Shown here: positions 1 through 10,017 of the stretch, piece after piece | How positions within the stretch are numbered: the first letter of the stretch is position 1 | Layout of the letters: every line of letters begins with the position of its first letter | Source: Acholoe squamosa | Taxonomy: Eukaryota > Annelida > Polychaeta > Phyllodocida > Polynoidae | Length of the DNA: 64,000 bases | Reading direction: 5' to 3' | NCBI GenBank assembly: GCA_949317995.1 | Contig: OX439039.1 | Coordinates: 78,288,002-78,352,001 of the forward strand | Notes under the pieces: generated by a model | Database searches by the model: none | The model's input: the letters and a program-made list of their open reading frames with translations, nothing else | What the model was told of the DNA's origin: nothing | Made by a program: the position numbers and the translations under genes

Positions 1-36
1 AGGTAACACCATGCTGGGTGTTCCCTGGAATTTTAA
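1..36 (+). repeat. 3' part of A1 split direct repeat of copy I
   Basis: These bases match the last part of A2 (to 4402) and of the A1 repeat of copy II (to 63852), with one difference from A2. The rest of A1, including the promoter, lies before the window. Confidence 0.85.
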
Positions 37-74
37 CGGTTTTTCTTGATTGAAATTTGATTTTTCAAATCAAG

Positions 75-1109
75 ATGGGGAGGAAATCAACTAGAGTTGC
101 CAAAGCGGCTATGGCCTCCAAAAAATCGGCCAAATCGGCTAAGAAAACGGTGGAATCGGTCAATTCAGGATTTGCGAGTGAGCTGGAATCTTCTGGGGTG
201 GATCGGAGGTCCATCTCACCCAACCAAGCTAAGGGTTTGGAAGGAGTACAGCTCATTGACCAGACGGAGAGACTGGAATCGTTGGAGGACGAGTTGTGCA
301 GTATCAAAGGCTTGCTGCAGGAGCTGGTAGCTGGAAAGGACAGGAAAGACGAGACGAAATCTATGGAGGGGGCGTGGCAGCATACACGTGCGAATGTTTG
401 TCAACGACCTGTGACGTCATCGCATCGGGAGCGCAGCCGCGTAACCAGGCAGCGGTCTCCTAGCGTCCTTAGCGACGGTTCGAAATGGGACGAAGTCGGG
501 CATCGTGGTCGTCGCCGGAGATCAAAATCATCTTTTTCCACTCGTCACAGACCTCGGTCGTCTTCAGGAGGGTCGTCAGTAGATTCTTCTACATCCAAGC
601 TTCACACCAATACCAAATATGGTGAGTTTGACCACGAAATATATGTAAAAAAATGGGAAAAGATCGATACCGTTGAGAAATTGATGTTAGTCAACTTGAA
701 CTTTATCTTAGATTATTACAAAGATAACAGTGATGTAGAAGGCATGTTGAGGCATCTCCAAGTCCTGGTTGAAAAAGCTGGGACAAGAATGTATACAGTA
801 GCAGCCCTATTGGCTTATGATAAATCGGTTAGGACTAGGGCAAATAAGGATGGGATAGAGGCCTTTGGAGTGATAGACAACTCTGACATTCTTAGACACC
901 TATCATATGATGGTACTGTTCAAGCACAGAAGGCTTATGCTACTAAGACTAGGAATGGTTTCAAACAGAAAATCTCAAATAACTCCTGCTATGGTTTTAA
1001 TAGAGCAGAAGGTTGTGTACGGGATCCCTGTAAATACAAACATGTCTGCAGTGGTTGCGGTTCCTCTGGGCATGGTAAAACTGAGTGCCAGAAGGCCAGG
1101 AGTGAATAG
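75..1109 (+). CDS. Gag-like protein of Ngaro-like element I
   Basis: 344 codons from the ATG at 75 to TAG at 1107-1109. I chose this ATG because copy II (63890) starts at the same place and the frame upstream offers only a TTG. The N-terminus is rich in Lys and Ser (MGRKSTRVAK...), the middle is Arg/Ser-rich and probably disordered, and the C-terminus holds two zinc motifs: a CCCH finger of pattern C-x8-C-x4-C-x3-H followed by a CCHC knuckle (CSGCGSSGHGKTEC). Such knuckles bind RNA in retroelement Gag proteins. It lies just downstream of the A1 repeat and about 50 bases before the RT frame, so it is the first frame of the element RNA. No break is visible. The assignment rests on position and zinc motifs, since Gag sequences of this group diverge fast. 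Confidence 0.85.
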   Translation: MGRKSTRVAKAAMASKKSAKSAKKTVESVNSGFASELESSGVDRRSISPNQAKGLEGVQLIDQTERLESLEDELCSIKGLLQELVAGKDRKDETKSMEGAWQHTRANVCQRPVTSSHRERSRVTRQRSPSVLSDGSKWDEVGHRGRRRRSKSSFSTRHRPRSSSGGSSVDSSTSKLHTNTKYGEFDHEIYVKKWEKIDTVEKLMLVNLNFILDYYKDNSDVEGMLRHLQVLVEKAGTRMYTVAALLAYDKSVRTRANKDGIEAFGVIDNSDILRHLSYDGTVQAQKAYATKTRNGFKQKISNNSCYGFNRAEGCVRDPCKYKHVCSGCGSSGHGKTECQKARSE

Positions 1110-1157
1110 GAAACTGCAGGTGGTCGATATCCCATAGCTGGTAATGATATTTGTTTG

Positions 1158-3170
1158 ATGCCGGACCAAGTTATGGTAGGTGTGGTAGATATCGACTCGC
1201 CTTCTCAAGCTCCAGTACAGGAGGTGAATGATACGAAAATGGTTGGGGATTATTTTTCTTCAACTGAGTTCGTAGCGGAACAAAATATTTTCCAAGAATT
1301 TAATTCTTTAGGATATGATATAGATGTTACCTGTAATAGTTTAATACAGGTTGGTATTGAACCACTTTTTACTGTTAGTGTCTCAGGTTTACCCAGCATC
1401 AGGGTATATGACGACTGTATAAAAGGTGTATGTACGTGTGTTCATTACATTGGTGGTGAGAGAGCTCAAATTTTGCCGTGTAGAGTGGCCCCTCTCCTTC
1501 AACAAAAAGGTCTCATTGATATTAGTGGTAAAGAGGCTGATTTTCTATGGCATGGTATTGTTCAAGGTTTTAAAATTGTGGATCCGGACTGTCAAACTAC
1601 TTATGATTGTAAAAATTATAAGTCAATCCTAGAGGGAAGGTTCTATAATGAGTACTGTGGTATATTATTAGAGGAACTAGAGGCTGGTCTAGTTTCTAAG
1701 AGTAATGATAAACCTCATTGTATCCATGCTCTAGGTGGGGTAGAAAAGTCTAATGGCAAGTTAAGACCCATAACTGACTGCAGCATGCCTGATAAAATTT
1801 CTATTAATAATTTTATGGATACTACTAGCTCGACATTTTCTTATAATAATATTAGCACGGTGACTGCTCAATTGAATAAGAACGATTTCATGAGTGTGGT
1901 GGATTTAAAGTCAGCCTACAGATCTATAAATGTGTATGCACCTCACACGACCATGCAAGGTTTCAGATGGGATTTTGGATATGGTGAGGATTATTATGTA
2001 AGCAACAGGTTGACTTTTGGCCTGAAATGTGCCCCTTATATTTTTAATAGGATCTCTGATTTTATTGTGGAGGTGGCAAAGTTCTACGGTGTAGAAAAAA
2101 TTGTAAATTATCTAGACGATTTTATCATAATTGCTGATACTTATGATGAGTGTCTTAGACAGAGGAATTTATTGATGGAATGTATGGCCTACATGGGCTT
2201 TGTAGTATCCAGAGAAAAGGTGACCGACCCATCTCAAGTTTGTAAATTCTTAGGCATTAATATAGATTCAGTTAAGCTAGAACTGTCCTTGCCTATTGAA
2301 AAGGTTGAAAAAATGGAAAATCTCTTATTAGATAACGTTAATAAGAAATTTATTTCTAAAAAGAATTTAGAGAGGATCGGTGGTTTAATGTCTTTCTGCT
2401 CGCAGGTGGTTAAGGGTGGTAGAACCTTTAGTAGACAAATTTTTGATCTCTGCGCTCGGGCCAGACCCGGTGGTTATGTTAGGGTTTCAGCTTGCACTCG
2501 CCAAGACATTCAGTGGTGGTTGGATTTTTGTAGAGTTTTTAACTGTAAAAGGTTAATTCTAAATGGTTGTATTGATACGCCTATGTACTCTGATTCGTCT
2601 GTTAAGGGCTTTGGAGCATGGATGGGGAAGGATTTTTTATATGGTGACTGGACATCTCATGATAAATTCAACCTAGGTTCAGGCCATTTTTCCCCTCCTC
2701 CTATATTGGATAATCTACAAAATCATCATCGGAATATTAATGTATATGAATTATATCCTGTTATGATGGGCTTAAAACGCTGGATTTCTAGTTATAAAAA
2801 CCAAAGAATACATTGTATAACCGATAATATGCAGGTACTAGCTATGCTTAATACAGGCAGGTCTAAAAACAAACTTTGTATGGAATGGCTAAGAGAGATT
2901 TTTTGGCTGTGTTTCATTAACAATGTGGAAATATTCGCTACATACATTAAGTCCGAGGATAATATCCTGGCTGACCAGTTGTCAAGACTTGCATATAAAG
3001 GTATACCCGGTAAATGTATAACTTCTCTCCATGAAAATGAAATGTGCTGTTTTGATTCCAGAGTGGAAAAGGTTACAAAAAAGAAAAGAGTGTCTTTTAA
3101 CGAAGGGTGTATCACAGAATACGAGGAGAACAAGGAAGCAACAACTCAACAGGTACAAAAAATTTTGTAA
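1158..3170 (+). CDS. Reverse transcriptase / RNase H of Ngaro-like element I
   Basis: 670 codons from the ATG at 1158. The RT domain spans roughly residues 180-400: the fingers carry DLKSAYRSI and the catalytic box is NYLDDFII (YLDD at residues 318-321). RNase H follows at about 470-620 with the expected acidic residues in MYSDSSVKGFGAWMG, INVYELYPVMMGL, CITDNMQVLAML and SEDNILADQLSRL. This layout is that of DIRS/Ngaro polymerases, which copy the element RNA into DNA. No aspartic protease or methyltransferase is present. The unspliced frame ends at TAA 3168-3170, but codon 665 ends exactly at a GT splice donor (3153); removing 3153-3210 keeps the frame open into the recombinase. The unspliced product would be RT/RNase H alone and the spliced one an RT-recombinase polyprotein. 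Confidence 0.93.
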   Translation: MPDQVMVGVVDIDSPSQAPVQEVNDTKMVGDYFSSTEFVAEQNIFQEFNSLGYDIDVTCNSLIQVGIEPLFTVSVSGLPSIRVYDDCIKGVCTCVHYIGGERAQILPCRVAPLLQQKGLIDISGKEADFLWHGIVQGFKIVDPDCQTTYDCKNYKSILEGRFYNEYCGILLEELEAGLVSKSNDKPHCIHALGGVEKSNGKLRPITDCSMPDKISINNFMDTTSSTFSYNNISTVTAQLNKNDFMSVVDLKSAYRSINVYAPHTTMQGFRWDFGYGEDYYVSNRLTFGLKCAPYIFNRISDFIVEVAKFYGVEKIVNYLDDFIIIADTYDECLRQRNLLMECMAYMGFVVSREKVTDPSQVCKFLGINIDSVKLELSLPIEKVEKMENLLLDNVNKKFISKKNLERIGGLMSFCSQVVKGGRTFSRQIFDLCARARPGGYVRVSACTRQDIQWWLDFCRVFNCKRLILNGCIDTPMYSDSSVKGFGAWMGKDFLYGDWTSHDKFNLGSGHFSPPPILDNLQNHHRNINVYELYPVMMGLKRWISSYKNQRIHCITDNMQVLAMLNTGRSKNKLCMEWLREIFWLCFINNVEIFATYIKSEDNILADQLSRLAYKGIPGKCITSLHENEMCCFDSRVEKVTKKKRVSFNEGCITEYEENKEATTQQVQKIL

Positions 3171-3210
3171 TAAATTTGAATAACCTAAATTTCCTTGTTC
3201 TCCCTCACAG
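3153..3210 (+). other. Candidate 58-nt phase-0 intron between RT/RNase H and recombinase
   Basis: The donor is CAG|GTACAA at 3152/3153 and the acceptor is a pyrimidine-rich TTCTCCCTCACAG ending at 3210. The interval begins at a codon boundary, contains the in-frame TAA that ends the RT frame, and its removal joins two frames that both continue (11 further codons precede the next ATG at 3244). The downstream codons look like the N-terminal core-binding part of a YR, which lacks its own start otherwise. Splicing is inferred from sequence only. Confidence 0.7.
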
Positions 3211-3984
3211 GCTGCTACATATGCAGTATATTTATCTAGTTATATGAAACCTTCCTCTGTAAGAAATTATTTATCGTCCATTTGGTATCATCAAAAACTT
3301 AGAGGTGGCTTAGACCATAGCGGTAATTTCATGCTAAAAAAGGTGTTGGATGGTATTGATAGAAATTATGCTGTTCCTGCTAGGGTTACTCACCCATTGA
3401 GTCCAAAAGAAATGTTATGTATTAGATCGTATTTGGATCTCTCCAACAGGGCTGACTTGAAATTTTGGTTAGCTATTCTCTTATGTTTTAGAGGTGTCCT
3501 CAGGATAGGACATGTTGTATCTTCTCCTCATACACTAAGGGTAGGTGATGTAAAAATGTTTAAAAGTTATGCTAGTCTTCGCATTAAAACTTCAAAGACT
3601 GACCAGCTTGGTAGCCATTCTTTTAATATATATTTATGTAGGGACGATACTTCACTGTTATGTCCTTGTAAAGACTTAGGAAAATTGTGCACAGGTAGGG
3701 GTGCGAGTGATTTGTTATTCAAAATTAATGGTGTTCCTCTACAGTACCAATATATTAATTCGAGGCTGAAATCTTAATCTATACGTGCTGGTATCAAAGG
3801 TTCAGTCTCCACTCACTCACTTAGGCATGGTGGTGCTACTATGTTAAAGGATGCAGGACTCAGTGTAGATTCTATTAAAAAGAAGGTAAATTGGAAATCT
3901 AATTCTGTTTTTACATATTTACATAATCATAAAAATGAACTTTTGGAATTAGATAGACTTTGCCAATCTCAATTGCATTGTTGA
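3211..3984 (+). pseudogene. Tyrosine recombinase of Ngaro-like element I, broken by a nonsense codon
   Basis: The frame opens after the candidate splice acceptor and runs to TGA 3982-3984, interrupted once by TAA at 3775-3777. Before the stop are the core-binding region (PSSVRNYLSSIW) and the first catalytic Arg in FRGVLRIGHV (codon 3502-3504). After the stop, in the same frame, are the His-x-x-Arg box (HSLRHGG), a Trp in the KKKVNWKS stretch and the nucleophilic Tyr in SVFTYLHN. The enzyme would integrate circular element DNA by site-specific strand exchange. As it stands, a protein stopping at 3775 lacks three of the catalytic residues, so this copy should be unable to integrate itself unless the stop is read through or a partner supplies the enzyme. 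There is no frameshift. Confidence 0.88.
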
Positions 3985-4028
3985 TTGGTATGTGTTTGTT
4001 CACATGTGTTTGGCGTGTTTAGGTGTTT

Positions 4029-4194
4029 GGCATGTATGGTGCTAATAGCCCCAAGGTCAGTAACCCACCAAACTCATGTGTCTGTGATATGATCATTTAT
4101 ATTACTACTGAATCATATATTATTATTACGGTTATCATCATTACTATCATCGTTATTACCGGTATTATTATTCCCTGGTAGCGAGATAACTTAT
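4029..4194 (+). repeat. B1 split direct repeat of Ngaro-like element I
   Basis: Nearly identical to 4522-4687, with only isolated changes such as A/G near the left edge. It contains a simple-sequence-like ATTATTACGG/ATCATC stretch, follows the recombinase stop by 44 bases, and joins A2 directly at 4194/4195. Confidence 0.9.
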
Positions 4195-4402
4195 GGAACT
4201 ATATACACTTGTGTATATATATATAATTAGCCGCGAACGGCTAGGGACTATTTGCAGCGCCCATTGGTATCTATGATGTCATAGCATGACGTCATGGTAA
4301 ACACTTCTCCAGTATATAAGAGGGGATTTTCAATGTAACGGCCAATTGGCTCGATCTCACCTGTACAGGTAACACCACGCTGGGTGTTCCCTGGAATTTT
4401 AA
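4195..4402 (+). repeat. A2 split direct repeat with promoter-like elements
   Basis: Matches A1 of copy II (63647-63852) along its length. It carries an 8-bp palindromic CRE-type site TGACGTCA (4287-4294) and a TATA-like TATATAAG (4313-4320), so the A repeat is the likely promoter region. In A1 the same elements would drive the element RNA. Confidence 0.85.
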
Positions 4403-4521
4403 ATTTTACTATTGTTATTACTATTGTTATTACTATTGTTATTACTGTACTATTGTTATTATATTATGCATTTTACTGACTATGCTTATTGTCAACTAAT
4501 TATTATAGTTGTTTTAATAAA
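4403..4521 (+). repeat. TTATTACTATTG microsatellite between A2 and B2
   Basis: About four imperfect copies of a 12-base unit (4408-4460) followed by AT-rich sequence separate A2 from B2. It belongs to the element interior of the terminal block. Confidence 0.75.
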
Positions 4522-4687
4522 GGCATGTATGGTGCTGATAGCCCCAAGGTCAGTAACCCACCAAACTCATGTGTCTGTGATATGATCATTTATATTACTA
4601 CTGAATCATATATTATTATTACGGTTATCATCATTACTATCATCGTTATTACCGGTATTATTATTCCCTGGTAGCGAGATAACTTAT
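4522..4687 (+). repeat. B2 split direct repeat, right end of element I
   Basis: Second copy of B1. The match ends at AACTTAT (4687), exactly where B1 joins A2, and flanking sequence is (TA)n. Confidence 0.88.
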
Positions 4688-4709
4688 ATATATATATATA
4701 TATATATAT
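4684..4709. repeat. (TA)n microsatellite
   Basis: Pure TA repeat between the right end of the Ngaro-like element and the left end of the next TIR element. Confidence 0.9.
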
Positions 4710-6465
4710 GGGTGGGGCTCCAGAAAATGTCCAATTTTGAGAAAAAATGATCAAATTTTTTAATTACCCTTAGACTTCTATAGTTTTACATGTCTGTGGA
4801 GGAGGTGATAAGCCATGAGAATGCTAAATATTGTGAAGTTGGGATTTTTCCATCATTTTCTACTTTTTAGCTCAAAATGCATATATTTTAAGCATTAAGA
4901 GGGGTGTTACGTTCATCAGATTTGATTAAATGAGATAAAATTATGGAAAAATGATTTTCAAACAATATACCATGATATATATTCACTGGAACCTGGTAGA
5001 GATGTATCTCTTCTATGCACAGAATATCATATATAAATTTTTCCTTCGTTTCCACATATCTTGTGTCATGCTTAAAATATCAGGTAAATTGAGAAAATGA
5101 TGGATTTGCTCTAAGTTCATTTAAAAATTCTTGTAAACAACAAAAAAAATATAAAATTGAACAATGTTCCACTAACTGACAATTGGAAATGATTGTATTC
5201 ACTTTTATTAGCTATACCTAAAGATATTTCTTTGATCTACTTATGCATTATAAAGGATTTTATCTTTGATAAGTCATTAGCCTGAATCCGATGAACGTAA
5301 CATTTTTGGGGAAAATCATGAAATATCTCCTTAAAGAATATATCTATCTGGAAAATTCATATCCCATGCTGATTAGGTTGATTTTCTCAGGCTTACTGGT
5401 TGTTTAAAATTTTCTTCATGGATGATTTATGCCATACATATGCTATCATCAGTTTATCCGATGAACGTAACAGTCTGATGAACGTAACACCAAAAATCTG
5501 ATGAACGTAACATAAATCCGATGAACGTAACATAAATCTGATGAACGTAACATTTATGATTGCATTCCTATTACAGCAAAACGATAATCTACATTGAAAA
5601 AATTCTTACACTAGCTGGTGCAGTTCACTACTTGGGTACCCTATTGATATTTGTTTTAACTATTATTGAAGAATTAGGCAAATTAGAGGTAAATCATCCA
5701 TGTGAATCCGATGAACGTAACATAAATCTGATGAACGTAACATTTTCAATTTTCTGTCTTTTATCATACTTTGAAGTGGAATTTCCAGAATCAAATGGCA
5801 AGATCCTTTCCAGGCCCCCACCACACACAGTGTCAACTGAATTTCATCTTTATATGCCTTATATTTATATAATAAATTATTCCCCAAAGAAAATAGCCTT
5901 AAAAGGGTCATTTTTCTACCCCTCTTTGGGCCTCATTTATGTAGAGAAAACAGTAAAATATTCAGATTTTTGCATATCTGCCCCAATATGTGGGTGTCAG
6001 ACTTCTACATACTGTCAAAAAACTACCTCAAATGCATTCTATTCATATAGATAACACATTTTTTAAATAAAAACATGATTTTATGAGAAAAACTCTATTT
6101 TTAAAGATTTTCATCAGATAATGAAAAAATTTGAAAATTTTCTTGAAAATTCACGGTGATGTACAGAAGGGTCTCTAAAATATGTTGTATTAATTGCAAA
6201 ATGGGTTAATACAATGTGAATAGAGAAAAAAATTGAATGAAAATCATTTTTTCTCAGGGGACATGGATTTTTTGGTATTTTTCAAGCAAAATATGGGTAA
6301 ATTCAGAAAATAACAGGAAAAATATAATTTATTCCGTAGTTATTACATAAGTACTCATTGAGATCTTTGTAACCATGCTGTTCATATCACCTGAAATGGT
6401 CTTATTACAGAGTTATTAAAGAAAACATGACAAATTTGCTTAATGGACATTTTCTGGAGCCCCAC

Positions 6466-6467
<2 letters not shown>
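4710..6467. mobile_element. 1.76-kb TIR DNA transposon, apparently non-autonomous
   Basis: The left end GGGTGGGGCTCCAGAAAATG (4710-) is repeated as its reverse complement at the right end (to 6467); the match is at least 23 bp. Both ends are embedded in (TA)n, which fits a TA or TATA target duplication, although the simple repeat hides its exact size. Inside are nine copies of TCYGATGAACGTAACA, eight on plus (5287, 5457, 5474, 5497, 5517, 5537, 5707, 5727 and their surroundings) and one inverted at 4905-4923. The longest frame (5560-6054, +) runs through two copies of the motif and has no recognisable domain, so I treat the element as non-coding. The motif copies could be transposase binding sites; that is inference. 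Confidence 0.75.
5453..5552 (+). repeat. Cluster of five 16-bp TCYGATGAACGTAACA motifs
   Basis: Five copies at spacings of about 17-23 bases. Two further copies at 5707-5742 and single copies near 5287 and (inverted) 4905 lie in the same element. Positions 1-4 vary C/T while ATGAACGTAACA is invariant. Confidence 0.85.

Positions 6468-6498
<31 letters not shown>
6468..6498. repeat. (TA)n microsatellite
   Basis: TA repeat flanking the right end of the 1.76-kb TIR element. Confidence 0.9.
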
Positions 6499-6501
<3 letters not shown>

Positions 6502-6803
6502 GATATGGTACTTGTATTTCTATTAATCTGTTGACTTTAATTCACATGCACATCAATAACCAAATAGACCATATTGGCACTGCCAACGAATGCCTGCATC
6601 ACTTTGGAGGTTCTTTCCTAACACCCTTCGACCCTTGGAAGTAAAACCAGAATTTCCATATGAAATTGCAAATCGTAGGGCAGTGTTTTACCATAGTGCA
6701 TTAAGAAATGAAAGAAATAGAGGGTAAGACACTAAAGATCCTGTACTGCCCTCTGCCAGTCAGATACACATTGAACTATTTCTTATACATAGACCCACTA
6801 ACA
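6499..6803. other. No feature identified
   Basis: No convincing frame, repeat or RNA was seen here. Confidence 0.5.
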
Positions 6804-7809
6804 GGATCGTGTTTCAATAATTTCTATGACAGGACAGCCTCAAATCGTAGTGGGAGGTATAAGAAATGACTCCATACCAGTGACTACATAGTGAGCTCCA
6901 GTAGAGGCCTCAAAATAGCAGCTGCTATTTATTCAACTACTGGCTCAATACACACCACTATAAAGTCATAGCACTCAGTTGTAGGGGCCACTATTGGCTA
7001 CATAATCATTCCTCCTTTATGGTCTAGTATGCACTCCTATGTTCAAATGAGCATTGGGCTGCAGTAACTACCGTAATGTCTCATATAGGAGCTGGGCCTT
7101 GAATAGGGGCCTGGTGGGGCCAGTTTTAGGTGGTTTTAGGAAGACAACCAAGACCCCCCTGCCCAAATGATTCTAGATAATTCCCTTTCAAATCACATAT
7201 GATAGATCTATATCTAATGACCTAATTGTATCTAAAACAATGTACACTCTGTTATTCTTTCTTAATAGTAGGGCTGAGGTGTCAGCTAGGTGTGATATCC
7301 TTTGTAATTTTATTAGAAAGCCATGGTGGGTGAGGGTTGGGTATGATAGGCATGACAGCTTTGTAAGGCCTAGTGCTCTATCTACACCACTTCATACTAG
7401 TAACTACATAGTGTGGCCATTATGCTCAATCCTTAGGTGAAACACCACACTTTTCCAAATGATATTTTATTCTTTTGAAAAAAACCTGCCATCCCAGAGC
7501 CAAAGGCGCTGGCCACTGGGTTATAGGTAGTAGTGTAAACAGCCCAGATTGGGTACACTTGAGCAAAGTAGTGCAGAGGGCAGCAGCTAAGGCTACCCAC
7601 TAATTATTCACATGGAGGGTTGTCATACCAGGATCCCTTATTGAGTCACTGCTGTGGTGGCTATTTAGCCAGCAGGCAGTACGATCACCCAGTTATGTAG
7701 CCAGCTATTTAGTCACCAAGGCCAAAATCCTAAGATCACCTGCTAAGATTTGACCCATCTCCAGTCGTAGCTTGCTAAACCTGTCGTGGAAACTATTGAA
7801 ACACGATCC
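6804..7809. mobile_element. ~1-kb TIR element, copy 1
   Basis: Begins GGATCGTGTTTCAATAATTT and ends with the reverse complement (ACTATTGAAACACGATCC), so it has TIRs of about 28 bp. The whole length is repeated at 8148-9233 in the same orientation, including an internal AATAGTAGGGCTGAGG segment and CCAAAGGCGCTGGCCAC. No coding capacity is evident. The flanks do not show a clear target duplication. Confidence 0.7.
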
Positions 7810-7833
7810 AGAGGGTGGTGCAGGGTCTTTAGT

Positions 7834-8026
7834 AAGGGAGTGGTAATTATTTAACAACAGAGGGGTTGGTGAAATTCTGTGAGTGCGTGGTGAAAATTTT
7901 TGCATCCTCCCCTCCAAAGGGTCTGAACTTTTGCGTCCCTCCCCTTTTACTAAGAGGGGTCTGAATTTGTTTTGTCCCCCCCAAAACCCACCAATCCCCC
8001 CCCTGTTAAAAAATGACCACTCCCTA
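7834..8026. mobile_element. G/C-run hairpin MITE, truncated copy
   Basis: Left end AAGGGAGTGGTAATTATTTA and right end AAATGACCACTCCCT form inverted ends, with runs of C inside. Related full copies are 27584-27905 and 57372-57690. It lies between the two ~1-kb TIR elements. Confidence 0.65.
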
Positions 8027-8147
8027 AAGCCCTAGTGTCTTAACCTCTCTTAGTATATTGATAACACCTATGCGGACACAACTAGGACCAACCTAAAGGT
8101 AACTAGTCACGCGCGCTGATCAACGATGATTATAATCCAGGCACCCA

Positions 8148-9233
8148 GGATCGTGTTTCATAGTTTCCATGACTGGACACCCTCAAATCGTAGTGGGAGG
8201 TGTAAGAAATGACTCCATACCATTGACTCCATAGTGAGCTCCAGTAGAGGCCTCAAAATAGCAGCTGCTATTTATTCAACTACTGGCTCAATACACACCA
8301 CTATGAAGTCATAGCACCCAGTCTTAGGGGCCACTATTGGCCACATAGTGACCAGTCATAACTCCTTCATGGTCTAGTATGCACTCCTGTGTTCAAAATA
8401 GCATAGGGCTGCAGTAACTACCATAATGTCTCATATAGGAGCCGGGCCTTGAATAGCAGCTACCCTTGAATAGGGGCCGGGGTAGGAGGGCTGTCAAATC
8501 GGTGTCAAATAGGGGCCAGGCCTTGAATAGGGGTCTGGTGGGGCCAGTTTTAGGTGGTTTTAGGAAGACATGATGATGTATACTTGTTCTACATAATTCC
8601 CTTTCAAATTACATCTGATAGATCTATATCTAATGACCTAATTGTATCTAAAACAATGTATGCTGTTATTCTTTCTTAATAGTAGGGCTGAGGTGTCAGC
8701 TAGGTGTGAAATCCTTTGTAATTTTATTAGAAAGCCATGGTGAGTGAGGGTTACGTATGACAGGCATGACAGCCTTGTAAGGCCTAGTGCTCTATCTACA
8801 CCACTGCATACTAGTAACTACATAGTTGGCCCATGTGTGGAAGAAATGCTCAATTCTTAGGTGAAACACCACACTTTTCCAAATGATATTATATTTTTTA
8901 GAAAAAAACCTGCCATCCCAGAGTCAAAGGCGCTGGCCACAGGGTTATAGGTAGTAATGTGAAGAACCCAGATTGGATACATTTGAGCAAAGGAGTGCAG
9001 AGGGCAGCAGCTAAGGCTACCCACTAATTATTCACACAGAGGGTTGTCATACCAGGGTCCCTCATTGAAGCACTGCTGTGGTGGCTATTTAGTCAGCAGG
9101 CAGTACGATCACCCAGTAATGTAGTCAGCTATTTAGTCACCAAGGCCAAAATCCTAAGATCACCTGCTAAGATTTGACCCATCTCCAGTCGTAGCTGGCT
9201 GAACCTGTCGTGGAAACTATTGAAACACGATCC
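8148..9233. mobile_element. ~1-kb TIR element, copy 2
   Basis: Same family and orientation as 6804-7809, with the same terminal GGATCGTGTTTCA. It is 80 bases longer, mostly from a GAATAGGGGCC-containing local duplication near 8450-8525. Confidence 0.7.
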
Positions 9234-9737
9234 AGAGAGGCTATCACGACAGTATCGGAGACAGGAAATAAACAGATCTATCCTGATATATAAATTACAT
9301 TTACCCCCTTAGCGTCTCAGTTGTATCTGTTACGTTCTGATGAAAATGAAGACATACCTTTGGCGAAAAAAGCCCTAACCACTATGTAGACCTCACTCCC
9401 ATGCAACTACAGACATGCACGACCTAACAAACCAGACCCCCCTTAAAAAAACTTACATCTGACAGAGTCCTCTTTGTGGTCTAATCCTAACCAAATACAC
9501 TATGAAATCACGATCACCATTGGTCGATTAACCTAAAGTCTCCACCACATCAAGTGACCATCATTTTATTTTTTTTCTTTTCTGGCGCCTGGGTGGGTAC
9601 TGGTGGGGTAGCTGACTCAGGGTATGTGGACATCTCATGGTGAAACTACCATATTTCCATTAGGTACATCCTGCTGGGGGATGTTTCTTAACAGGCTACA
9701 ACTGCAAGCTTCAAGTTGCAGAGGCGACATTGTTTAA

Positions 9738-9828
9738 AAAGATTGTAGTCCTAGGGCTTCGATCTCGGCTTCTTCTATTGAGAAGTCCACTGATGTACCG
9801 ACTGAGCTAACCAAACTGACTTTTAGTA
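9738..9828 (-). repeat. tRNA-like sequence, probably a SINE head
   Basis: On the minus strand GGTTAGCTCAGTCGGTA resembles a pol III A box and GAGATCGAAGCCC is a weak B box. The acceptor stem does not pair well, so it is a tRNA-derived repeat rather than a tRNA gene. The surrounding 9234-10017 interval holds nothing else that I recognise. Confidence 0.45.
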
Positions 9829-10017
9829 ATTATATCAGGATCACCTGATTTCATTTCAGCTATGAGAAATAATATAAAAAATTACTGGTATATGAAAATT
9901 AGGTTATATTCTATAAAAAAAAAAAAAAAGGGAAACCTTTAGGAGCGCCTAGGAGTCGAATGCACTATCTTCAATCCATAAGTGAACATGCTGACCATTA
10001 TACTAGCTTGAGTATAT

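Larger units (their letters stand above)
1..4687 (+). mobile_element. Ngaro-like tyrosine-recombinase retrotransposon, copy I (5' end cut by window)
   Basis: The order is partial A1 repeat (1-36), gag-like frame, RT/RNase H frame, tyrosine recombinase frame, then B1 (4029-4194), A2 (4195-4402) and B2 (4522-4687). B1 matches B2, and A2 matches both the window start and the second copy at 63647. This A1...B1-A2-B2 split direct repeat, with RT of the DIRS/Ngaro type and no methyltransferase domain, is the known architecture of Ngaro-type YR retrotransposons, which integrate through a circular DNA using the recombinase and make no target duplication. The copy looks young because gag and RT/RNase H are open throughout, but the recombinase frame has a nonsense codon. 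The right end abuts a (TA)n tract. Assignment to Ngaro rather than another YR lineage is inference from structure; a phylogeny was not possible here. Confidence 0.9.

Noticed and set aside
57..74. Upstream extension of gag
   Set aside because: The codon is TTG, and copy II conserves only the ATG at the MGRKS start.
5560..6054. 164-codon frame in the TIR element
   Set aside because: It runs through copies of the 16-bp motif and AT-rich sequence and shows no transposase signature; most likely chance.
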